A stretch of DNA of 18,812 nucleotides from Candidatus Pelagibacter sp. TMED106. GTDB lineage: Bacteria; Pseudomonadota; Alphaproteobacteria; Pelagibacterales; Pelagibacteraceae. Positions 6,741-13,884 of the stretch are shown here, piece by piece. Position 1 is the first letter of the stretch, and each line of letters opens with the position of its first letter. The stretch lies in NCBI GenBank assembly GCA_002170275.2, contig NHFH02000018.1:21145-39956 (forward strand), read 5' to 3'. The notes below the pieces were generated by a model that searched no databases, was not told the origin of the DNA, and saw only the letters and a program-made list of their open reading frames with translations. A program made the translations under genes and the position numbers.

Positions 6741-8977
6741 TAAAAAGTTGTTCCTAAATTAAATTGAAATGATTGTGTTTGATCTGTTTCTGCTTTAGAT
6801 AAAGCTTGTGAAAGTGAAAAATTTAAAGGTCCGATAGGTGTAAACCAATTAACAAGTATACCTGTTGAACTCCTTAAATGACTAGAATCTCCTACGGTGC
6901 TAGAATAATCAACTCCCCAAATATTTGCCATATCGATAAAATAAGAAACATCAGTATTGTCTAAACTTTGGAAGAACATAGGTAAAGTTGTTGATAAATT
7001 AACTGATGACGCAAAGTTACCTCCTATATAATCTCCATTATCAATTGGACCAGTTTTAAATCTTTCAAAACCTCTTAATCTTTTAGCTCCTAGAGATAAT
7101 CTATCCGAAATTCTTACATCCTCGTCAGACAATGAATTAATGGCACTTGCATAAAAAGATACATTGGTGATCATGTCATTTGGAAGTTTATTGTAAACAC
7201 TAATTTCATAAGAGTTTGCTAAAGAATATACATCTGATATTAAAGGTATAGATTGAGAGAATTGACTTCTATAACCTTCGCTTGTCATATATCTTTGATT
7301 TCTCATATCATAATCAAGAGAATACTTAAAACTAGTATCAAAATTATTACCTTCTTGTTTTTTTAGTGCGGCTGTTGCTCCAGTACTTGTCTCAAGATTT
7401 TCATAAAAAGTATTTATTGATGGATTGAAATAAAAATTTTCATATTGTTCAAATTTAGTTCCTAAACTAAAACCAGTTTTTGTTGATTTATAACCATTAT
7501 TAGAAAGTTTATCTGTTTGAGTACTCTGAATATTGGTAAAAAGTGATTTATCTGAATATTTATAATTTGGATTTAATATTGAAAATTGACCCCTAACCGT
7601 GTCAGTACTCAATCTCAATGATGATCTAAGCTTAATACCTTTACCCATATAATTATTTTCACTAACTGCAAAGCCAATTGTGTTACCATCAGTACCAACT
7701 CCAGCTCCTAACGAAATTTCACCTGTAGGCTTTTCTTCAACAGTAATATTAACAATTTTATTAAGATCAGTAGAACCTTTATTAACTGTAGCTTTTACAT
7801 CTTTAAATATATTTAAAGATTTTAAATTATTAATAGACTTTGTTTGCAATAACTCATTATATGCATCTCCTTCGTCTACAAGCAACTGTTCTCGAATAAC
7901 TCGCTCTTGAGTAATATCATTTCCAAAAATATTAACACGTTCTACATATTTTTTTTGTGTTTCTGAAATTATTATATTTATATTTATTAAACTTTCTTCT
8001 AAAATATTTTCTTCTATAGATGCATTAATAAACTCATATTCTTTTTGAAGACTAACTTTATCAATTTCATCAACGATTTTATTAATTTTTTTGAAAGAAT
8101 ATTTTGAGCCTTTTATCTTATTTAAATGTTTATTGATCTTTGAAAAATTATTTTCATCATAATCACTAGGCAAAGTTAATTTTGCTTCATTAATTTTATA
8201 AATATTTCCTGCATCAATGTTAAATACAATCTTAAAATCACCACTATCTAAAAGCTTAGCAAAAACACTAGAAATATTTACTTCGTAGTAGCCACGATTT
8301 AAATAAAATCTCCGCAATAAACGTTCATCCAAACGTAATTGTTCCTTGTTGAGAAATTTTTTGTTAGAAATAAATTTCCAAAATTTATTTTCTTCACTAG
8401 TAATTATATTTCTTAATTTACTTGTTTTAAAAACTTTATTTCCTGTAAATTCAATTTCTTTTAAAAGAGCCCTTTCACCCATTTCCACATCATAAATTAA
8501 GTCAATCGTATTATTAGAATTTTCTATCAACGAGCTGGTTACATTTGCAAAAAAGAAACCTTGAGATATTAAAGCATCTTTTACCAATATAAGGTCCTGT
8601 GAAGCTAAATATTCTACATAAGGACTTTTTTCTCTTAATTTAATAGCATCGAATATTGCATTCTTAAATTTTTTTGCTTTAATTCCATTGATAATTACTG
8701 ATTGGATAATCTTATTTTCTTTTACACTTATTAATAAATTCTTACCAACTAATTTAGCGTTAACATCTGAAAAAAAATTGGTTTCATACAAATCTTTAAC
8801 AATTCTATTTAAATCATTATTATCTATATCATCACCAATATTAACTCTTGAAAAATTTATTATTGTGGCCTTTGATACTCGATCATTATTTTCAACAGTA
8901 ATTTCATTTATTATTTCAGCTTTAGTTGTAAAACTAAAAATTGTAAAAAAAATAATAGATAATAAATATTTAAACAT
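6740..8977 (-). CDS. bamA: Outer membrane protein assembly factor BamA
   Basis: Core beta-barrel of the BAM complex that folds proteins into the outer membrane. I start at the ATG at 8977 (745 residues); a TTG one codon upstream is an alternative. Residues 1-20 are a signal peptide ending KAEIINE. About 22-418 make up five POTRA repeats, the usual number, with GFFFANV and RGYYEVN in POTRA 2 and 3. The 16-strand barrel runs from about 420 to the end. LRGFERFKTGP, beginning near 634, matches the conserved (V/L)RGF motif of barrel loop 6. The protein ends in FNLGTTF, the terminal-Phe beta-signal. It follows dxr by 8 nt and overlaps skp by one nt. RseP is usually encoded between dxr and bamA and is missing. 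Confidence 0.97.
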   Translation of the reverse strand: MFKYLLSIIFFTIFSFTTKAEIINEITVENNDRVSKATIINFSRVNIGDDIDNNDLNRIVKDLYETNFFSDVNAKLVGKNLLISVKENKIIQSVIINGIKAKKFKNAIFDAIKLREKSPYVEYLASQDLILVKDALISQGFFFANVTSSLIENSNNTIDLIYDVEMGERALLKEIEFTGNKVFKTSKLRNIITSEENKFWKFISNKKFLNKEQLRLDERLLRRFYLNRGYYEVNISSVFAKLLDSGDFKIVFNIDAGNIYKINEAKLTLPSDYDENNFSKINKHLNKIKGSKYSFKKINKIVDEIDKVSLQKEYEFINASIEENILEESLININIIISETQKKYVERVNIFGNDITQERVIREQLLVDEGDAYNELLQTKSINNLKSLNIFKDVKATVNKGSTDLNKIVNITVEEKPTGEISLGAGVGTDGNTIGFAVSENNYMGKGIKLRSSLRLSTDTVRGQFSILNPNYKYSDKSLFTNIQSTQTDKLSNNGYKSTKTGFSLGTKFEQYENFYFNPSINTFYENLETSTGATAALKKQEGNNFDTSFKYSLDYDMRNQRYMTSEGYRSQFSQSIPLISDVYSLANSYEISVYNKLPNDMITNVSFYASAINSLSDEDVRISDRLSLGAKRLRGFERFKTGPIDNGDYIGGNFASSVNLSTTLPMFFQSLDNTDVSYFIDMANIWGVDYSSTVGDSSHLRSSTGILVNWFTPIGPLNFSLSQALSKAETDQTQSFQFNLGTTF

Positions 8978-8985
8978 CAACGAAC

Positions 8986-10152
8986 TTATACACTTAATGA
9001 GCTAATTTTTAAACTTACATAATTACTTAATTGTTCAATTTGAGCAATATTTCTAGGGGTAATTCTCTTATATTTTTTAAATTTTTTATTATTAATAATT
9101 CTCAGCAAATATTTTGATATATCTGTAAAATTTATTTTACCTTCTAAAAATAAGTGAACTAATTTATCGTTTGCAGAGACAATTACAGTTTCAAATAATG
9201 AATTTTTTTTTGGCAGCATTTTCAAAATTTTAATGACTGGAAATTTTTTAATATCAACCCTGTTAAAATTTAGATTATTAATGATTTTAAAATCCAAATT
9301 ATCAGATTTAATTGTTTTTTGAAAATTTGGATATAGAGAATTAAATATAGGAATAATCATATTTGTATCATGAATTAACATTTTGGTTAAACCGTTTTTA
9401 AATTTAACTATGGCATGAACATATGATTTTGGATGAACTAATATATTTAGTTTATTATATTCAATATCAAAAATTTTTCTTGCTTCAATAATTTCAAATA
9501 CTTTATTCATCATTGTTGCAGAGTCTATTGTAATTTTTTTCCCCATTTTCCAATTTGGATGTTTTAAAGCTGATTTTGGTGTAATTTTTGTAAATTTTTT
9601 AATTGGATAGTTGTTAAATGGACCACCAGAAGCTGTGATAAATAATTTTTCAATATCATTGTCTTTTGCTTTTTCAATTAAAGACCATATTGAAAAATGT
9701 TCAGAATCAATTGGAATGAATTCAGTTTTACTTTTTTTTAATTCATTTTTAATTAATGACCATCCACATATAATAGATTCTTTATTTGCTATAGCTATTT
9801 TTTTTGTATATTTGATTATTTTAAGAGTTGGATTTAATCCATCTAAACCTGTAATAGCGTTCATAGCATAATCAATATTCTTATTTTTAAAAATTTTTTT
9901 AAAAGAATTAAAATTATTAAAAATATTTACTTTTTTATTAGCAAATTTTTTTTTAAAATTTATGAATTCTATCTCATTTGTAATTATGACATTTCTAACT
10001 TTGAATTTTTTAATTTGAAATGATAATTCTTTAATATTTTTATCTGCTGTTAGAAGTAAAATTTCAAAATTTTTTTTATCTTTATTGATTATATCTAATA
10101 ACGATTTACCAATTGATCCTGTTGATCCTAAAATAGCAATTTTTTTCATCAT
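8986..10152 (-). CDS. dxr: 1-deoxy-D-xylulose 5-phosphate reductoisomerase
   Basis: Converts DXP to MEP with NADPH, the committed step of the MEP isoprenoid pathway, upstream of the undecaprenyl-PP made by UppS. The NADPH motif GSTGSIG is at 9-15. ANKESIICGW is at 122-131. The metal ligands lie in PIDSEH (Asp149, Glu151). TASGGPF is at 173-179, KHPNWKMGKKITIDSATMMNK at 197-217, and Glu220 is the expected third metal ligand. The C-terminal helical domain completes a normal 388-residue length. Two ATGs lie in tandem (10152 and 10149). The first forms a TAATG overlap with the cdsA stop and is used here; the second is equally possible. Confidence 0.97.
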   Translation of the reverse strand: MMKKIAILGSTGSIGKSLLDIINKDKKNFEILLLTADKNIKELSFQIKKFKVRNVIITNEIEFINFKKKFANKKVNIFNNFNSFKKIFKNKNIDYAMNAITGLDGLNPTLKIIKYTKKIAIANKESIICGWSLIKNELKKSKTEFIPIDSEHFSIWSLIEKAKDNDIEKLFITASGGPFNNYPIKKFTKITPKSALKHPNWKMGKKITIDSATMMNKVFEIIEARKIFDIEYNKLNILVHPKSYVHAIVKFKNGLTKMLIHDTNMIIPIFNSLYPNFQKTIKSDNLDFKIINNLNFNRVDIKKFPVIKILKMLPKKNSLFETVIVSANDKLVHLFLEGKINFTDISKYLLRIINNKKFKKYKRITPRNIAQIEQLSNYVSLKISSLSV

Positions 10153-10811
10153 TAATAAAAAATTAAATAAAAAATAAAATAAAAAGGAAAAGCAAAAAGC
10201 ATTCCATCTATTCGATCTAAAATTCCCCCATGACCTGGTATTAATTTTCCAGTATCTTTAATTTTTGATAATCTTTTAAAATAAGATATAATGATATCAC
10301 CAATTTGACTTACTGTTGAAATAATTAAAACCCAAACAAATTCATCAATTCCAAAATATTGATCTGTAAATATTTCAGAATAATTATATAATATATATGT
10401 AAAGATAATTGAAAAAAAATAACCTCCAAAAACTCCAGCATAAGTTTTGTTTGGACTGATCTTTGTTAATTTAGGACCTTTAAATAATTTTCCAAATACA
10501 TATCCTCCAATATCAGTTGAAACACATACCACTACAATAAATAAAAAAATCATTAAACCATGTTTCTCCAATGATTGGATTTGCAATTCATTTCTAATAA
10601 AATAAACACTATAAAAGGAAAATATTAAAAAAATAAAACCAAAAATATTATATTTTTTTTTTTTACTCATCATATGCCACTCATATAAAGTAATAAGAAA
10701 ACAAGTGGCTATAAAAAAAGTAAAAAAGAAAGAACCTTTTATAATAAAAAAAAGAGCTATAGGGATAAGTGCAAGTGAACTTAATATTCTTTTAACAATC
10801 TCTAATTTCAT
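10152..10811 (-). CDS. cdsA: Phosphatidate cytidylyltransferase
   Basis: Makes CDP-diacylglycerol from phosphatidic acid and CTP in the inner membrane, the branch point for phospholipid synthesis. The 219-residue protein is shorter than E. coli CdsA (285) and is mostly transmembrane segments (for example about 11-45, 55-72, 86-99, 126-143, 160-175 and 204-219). The CDP-DAG synthase region is clear: DIGGYVFGKLFKGPKLTKISP (100-120), NKTYAGVFGG (121-130), and the signature from Ser168 through GD (171-172), KR (179-180) and KDTG to PGHGGILDRID (192-202). It overlaps uppS and dxr by one nt each (TAATG). The shortened N-terminus fits genome streamlining and is not a sign of damage. Confidence 0.96.
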   Translation of the reverse strand: MKLEIVKRILSSLALIPIALFFIIKGSFFFTFFIATCFLITLYEWHMMSKKKKYNIFGFIFLIFSFYSVYFIRNELQIQSLEKHGLMIFLFIVVVCVSTDIGGYVFGKLFKGPKLTKISPNKTYAGVFGGYFFSIIFTYILYNYSEIFTDQYFGIDEFVWVLIISTVSQIGDIIISYFKRLSKIKDTGKLIPGHGGILDRIDGMLFAFPFYFIFYLIFY

Positions 10812-11488
10812 TAAATATTACCAAAATTTCTTTTTAATGACTTAAATTTATTTATAATTTGTTTATAATCTTTTGCTTTAAAATCTGGCCAAAGCTTTTT
10901 ATGAAAAAAAATTTCTGTATAGGCTAACTGCCATAATAAAAAATTACTAAGTCTATTTGTATTTCCTGTTCTTATAAGTATATCAGGATCTGGTACATTT
11001 TTTGTATAAAGATTTTTTTCCATATTTTTTTCAGTTATTTTTTTATTAGATTTATTAATTATTTTAAGCGCATTTAAAATTTCATATTTAGAACCATAAT
11101 TTAAAGCAAGATTTATTTGTAATTTTTTATTATTTTTAGTTTTTTTTTCTGACTCATTAAGTAATTTATTAAGTTTTTTTGTAAAAATTTTTTTATTACC
11201 TATTATTTTTAATTTTATTTCATTCTTAATTAGTAGATTGATCTTTTTTAAAAGAAAATTTTCCAATAGTTTGAATAAAAAATTTATTTCTTTTTTAGGT
11301 CTTTTCCAATTTTCTGTAGAAAAAGTATAAAGTGTTAAATAATCGATCTTATGTTTGAGTGTTTCTTTAATTATCATCTCTATAGTATTAAGGCCCGCTC
11401 TATGTCCAGCATTTCTTGAGCTTTTATGTTTAAGACCCCATCTGCCGTTTCCATCCATTATGATGGCAACATGTTTTAATGGGTTCAT
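10811..11488 (-). CDS. uppS: Isoprenyl (undecaprenyl) diphosphate synthase
   Basis: A cis-prenyltransferase that builds the C55 carrier lipid for peptidoglycan and other envelope polymers. Of 225 residues, IMDGNGRWG (10-18, catalytic Asp12), GHRAG (28-32), TLYTFSTENWKRP (52-64), LALNYGSKYEI (127-137) and RLSNFLLWQLAYTEIFF (179-195) are all family motifs. The usual diphosphate-binding RTGGE reads RTGNT (173-177), but Arg173, Arg179, Ser181 and Glu192 are kept. It overlaps frr by 4 nt (ATGA) and cdsA by one nt. The product chain length is assumed from the family and context. Confidence 0.95.
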   Translation of the reverse strand: MNPLKHVAIIMDGNGRWGLKHKSSRNAGHRAGLNTIEMIIKETLKHKIDYLTLYTFSTENWKRPKKEINFLFKLLENFLLKKINLLIKNEIKLKIIGNKKIFTKKLNKLLNESEKKTKNNKKLQINLALNYGSKYEILNALKIINKSNKKITEKNMEKNLYTKNVPDPDILIRTGNTNRLSNFLLWQLAYTEIFFHKKLWPDFKAKDYKQIINKFKSLKRNFGNI

Positions 11489-12036
11489 ATCGTCATTATT
11501 TCTTTTTCTTTAGATGAAACTTTTTCATCAATCTTTTTAATATGTTCGTCTGTAAAAGTTTGTACTATTTTTTCAAATTTTTTTTCTTCGTCTTCACCTA
11601 TATCTTTATTCTTTAATAGTTTTTTTAAATCATCATTTGCTTCTCTTCTTATATTTCTAATAGAAATTTTACATTTTTCACCCATTGATTTTATAACTTT
11701 TTTAATTTCGCTTCTTCTCTCTTCACTTAAATCGGGTACAGGTAATCTTATTAATTGACCATCAATTTGTGGATTTAATCCTAATTCAGATTTTTTGATT
11801 GCTGAGTCTATTAATGGAACATTGCTTACATCCCATACTTGAATATTAATCATTCTTGACTCTGGTGTTGTTACGCTAGCAATTTGATTTATTGGCATTT
11901 GTTGCCCATAAACCTCAACTTTAATTAAATCTAACATGTTAGCGTTAGCTCTTCCTGTTCTTAAAGATGAAAGTTCTTTGGTAAAGACCTCAATGGTCTT
12001 ATCCATTTTTTGGCTATAGGTTTTATCATTAAACAT
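11485..12036 (-). CDS. frr: Ribosome recycling factor
   Basis: Splits the post-termination ribosome together with EF-G. At 183 residues it is close to the E. coli length of 185. The start of the three-helix bundle is typical, with ELSSLRTGRANANMLD (21-36), then VEVYGQQMPINQIASV (40-55) leading into the small beta domain, RMINIQVWD (61-69), the RLPVPDLSEERR segment (97-108) and RNIRREAND (127-135), which carries the functionally important arginines. The ATG directly abuts the tsf stop (zero gap). In most bacteria pyrH lies between tsf and frr; there is no room for it here. Confidence 0.98.
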   Translation of the reverse strand: MFNDKTYSQKMDKTIEVFTKELSSLRTGRANANMLDLIKVEVYGQQMPINQIASVTTPESRMINIQVWDVSNVPLIDSAIKKSELGLNPQIDGQLIRLPVPDLSEERRSEIKKVIKSMGEKCKISIRNIRREANDDLKKLLKNKDIGEDEEKKFEKIVQTFTDEHIKKIDEKVSSKEKEIMTI

Positions 12037-12888
12037 TTATTCACCAATTTTTATTCTATAAAAATCTTTAATTTTTAAATCGGTAATACTAAGTTCTTTT
12101 ATGATATCTTGCACTTTCTTTTTTGGTTCCATTACCCATGCTTGTGATAATAGTCCATTTTCTTCCTTAAATTTCTTTATTTTTCCTAAACTAATTTTTT
12201 GAGCAATTTCAGCAGGTTTTCCTAAATTTTTTAATTCTTCACTAATTAAATTTTGTTCTTTTTCCAAAACAGTTTTATTAATTGATTCAGCATCTAATGC
12301 TAAAGGGTTTGAGGCAGCAACATGCATGGCAAGTTGTTTTCCAAAAGATTTTACATCATCAGAAGCGTCTCGAGTTTCTATAGAAACCACAACAGCAAGT
12401 TTAGATAGGTTATCTTTTACAACAGTGTGTAAATAATTAAAATTTTTAGCACCAGAAAGATTTAAAGTTTTAACTCTTCCTATGGTTATTTTCTCACCCA
12501 TTTTTGCAATTAAAGCAACTAGATTATCTCCAACAGTTTTACCGTTGTTCATTTTTGCTTTATTTAATTTATCTAGATCAGAATTATTTAGATTATTTAA
12601 CTCACTTAACTCTTTTGCAAATATAATAAAGTCTTCATTTTTGGCAACAAAATCAGTTTCGCAATTTAACTCTATTAGAGAAGTTTTTTCAGAATCACCA
12701 CTGGTAGCTACAACACCTTCTTTAGCATCTCTTGACATTTTTTTTGAAGCTTTAGATATACCTTTAACTCTTAAAATTTCTATTGCCTTGTCTAAATCTC
12801 CATTGGATTCTTTAATGGCTAAATTACAATCTTTAAATCCTGCTCCTGTTGACTCTCTGAGTTTTTTTACTTTTTCAATATCAGACAT
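12037..12888 (-). CDS. tsf: Elongation factor Ts
   Basis: Exchanges GDP for GTP on EF-Tu. Residues 4-45 are the N-terminal UBA-like domain (VKKLRESTGAGFKDCNLAI). TDFVAKNEDF at 78-87 is the EF-Tu-contacting motif whose Asp-Phe inserts near the nucleotide site. The two core subdomains follow, with LAMHVAASNPLAL around 185-197, and the C-terminal module ends VQDIIKELSITDLKIKDFYRIKIGE. The 283 residues match the E. coli length. It starts one nt after the rpsB stop, as expected for the rpsB-tsf pair, and should share control by the rpsB leader. Confidence 0.98.
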   Translation of the reverse strand: MSDIEKVKKLRESTGAGFKDCNLAIKESNGDLDKAIEILRVKGISKASKKMSRDAKEGVVATSGDSEKTSLIELNCETDFVAKNEDFIIFAKELSELNNLNNSDLDKLNKAKMNNGKTVGDNLVALIAKMGEKITIGRVKTLNLSGAKNFNYLHTVVKDNLSKLAVVVSIETRDASDDVKSFGKQLAMHVAASNPLALDAESINKTVLEKEQNLISEELKNLGKPAEIAQKISLGKIKKFKEENGLLSQAWVMEPKKKVQDIIKELSITDLKIKDFYRIKIGE

Positions 12889-12889
12889 T

Positions 12890-13753
12890 TTAATTTAATT
12901 TGACTTTTTCTTTTTTAACTTTTTTTACTTTTTTTACTGTTTTTGCTTTTTTTGCAAATTTTGCATCTAGTTTTTCTCTATCTATTTCTTGAATTGTTTT
13001 GGTAGATTTTTTTTTAATTTCTTTATCTTTATCTAAATCATCACTATCACCATCAATCTTACTTGGGACATCTTTTTTTGCATTTTCAATTGTTTCTTTA
13101 ATCAAATTACAGTAGAGATCAATAGCTCTTCTTGCATCGTCGTTTCCTGGGATTGGAAAATCTATGCCATCCGGGTTTGAGTTGCTATCTAAAATTGCAA
13201 TTATCGGAATTCCTAACTTTACAGACTCTTGTATCGCTAAAGATTCATAATTTGTGTCGATGATAAAAACTAAATCAGGTACTTTTTTCATTTCAGCTAT
13301 ACCACCTAGGGATCTTTCAAGTTTATCTTTTTTAACACTCATTTTTAAAAGTTCTTTTTTTGTAAAACCTCTATTCTCAGAAGTTAAATCTTTCTCATAT
13401 TTTTTCATTTTTTTAATTGATGCGGATATTGTTCCCCAATTAGTCAGCATGCCACCTAACCATCTATAATTTACAAAATATTGGTCAGTATCTTTTGCCA
13501 CTTCTGCAATAGCTTCAGAGGCTTGTTTTTTTGTTGATACGAATAATATTTTTCCATTATTGATGATTGTATTATAAACTTTTTCTAGAGCTACATTTGT
13601 TAGTTCTAAAGTTTGAGTTAAATCGATTATGTGAATTGAATCTCTTTTACCAAAAATATATTTTTTCATTTTTGGATTCCAACGTAGAGTTTTATGCCCT
13701 AAGTGAACACCTGCTTCCAATAATTGTTGTATAGTTAAACTTGGTATTTTCAT
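12890..13753 (-). CDS. rpsB: Small ribosomal subunit protein uS2
   Basis: A structural protein of the 30S subunit needed to recruit S1. The start IQQLLEAGVHLGHKTLRWNPKMKKYIFG (8-35) and the later YRWLGGMLTNWGTI, PDLVFIIDTNYESLAI, GIPIIAILDSNSNPDGIDFPIPGNDDA and RAIDLYCNLI blocks are all classic S2. At 287 residues it is longer than E. coli S2 (241). The extra C-terminal tail is hydrophilic and ends in lysine-rich repeats (KKAKTVKKVKKVKKEK). It is the first gene of the long translation and envelope operon and follows a 131-nt non-coding gap with leader-like RNA structure, the likely main promoter region of the cluster. Confidence 0.98.
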   Translation of the reverse strand: MKIPSLTIQQLLEAGVHLGHKTLRWNPKMKKYIFGKRDSIHIIDLTQTLELTNVALEKVYNTIINNGKILFVSTKKQASEAIAEVAKDTDQYFVNYRWLGGMLTNWGTISASIKKMKKYEKDLTSENRGFTKKELLKMSVKKDKLERSLGGIAEMKKVPDLVFIIDTNYESLAIQESVKLGIPIIAILDSNSNPDGIDFPIPGNDDARRAIDLYCNLIKETIENAKKDVPSKIDGDSDDLDKDKEIKKKSTKTIQEIDREKLDAKFAKKAKTVKKVKKVKKEKVKLN

Positions 13754-13830
13754 ATTTATTCCCGGTTAAGCCACCACAGTAATTTCCATTTAAGGACCGG
13801 AGGTATAAAACCACAAACTGTGTGAGTATT
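13754..13830 (-). promoter_or_regulatory. Candidate structured 5' leader of rpsB (S2 autoregulatory RNA?)
   Basis: Read on the - strand toward rpsB. A stem CCGGU (13800-13796) pairs perfectly with ACCGG (13766-13762) and closes about 8 nt before the AUG. Its 3' arm runs into the only Shine-Dalgarno-like bases (GGGA), so it could mask them. Upstream, CACACAGU (13824-13817) is complementary, with one bulged G, to ACUGUGGUG (13780-13772), which lies inside the loop of the first stem and would form a pseudoknot. The same bases can instead make a small local hairpin, CACA(13822-13819)/UGUG(13815-13812). The region is far richer in G+C than the rest of the gap. S2 leader RNAs have been reported in alphaproteobacteria including Pelagibacter; whether this one matches that consensus I cannot check. 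Confidence 0.6.
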
Positions 13831-13836
13831 AATTTA

Positions 13837-13867
13837 ATTTAACGATTACTTACAAATAATTTGTAAA
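13837..13867 (-). promoter_or_regulatory. Possible rpsB operon promoter with an inverted repeat
   Basis: Upstream of the leader, the - strand has TTTACA (13867-13862) as a -35-like hexamer and TTAAAT (13842-13837) as a -10-like hexamer, but the 19-nt spacing is long. Transcription would then begin near 13830, just before the structured leader. Overlapping it is a perfect 7-bp inverted repeat TTACAAA/TTTGTAA (13850-13856 and 13860-13866, 3-nt loop). No T run follows on the - strand, so this looks more like an operator or chance AT-rich symmetry than a dnaE terminator. Such hexamers are common in AT-rich DNA, so confidence is low. Confidence 0.25.
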
Positions 13868-13884
13868 ACAAACAAGTCTTTTTT

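Noticed and set aside
10621..10720. Long A/T homopolymer runs that might mark frameshifts (in cdsA and elsewhere)
   Set aside because: All the genes read through these runs in frame with conserved motifs on both sides, so they are composition effects and not broken genes.
12482..12898. 138-codon open frame on the + strand opposite tsf
   Set aside because: It lies entirely over the clear EF-Ts gene, and its product is a Leu/Ser-rich string typical of an antisense shadow.
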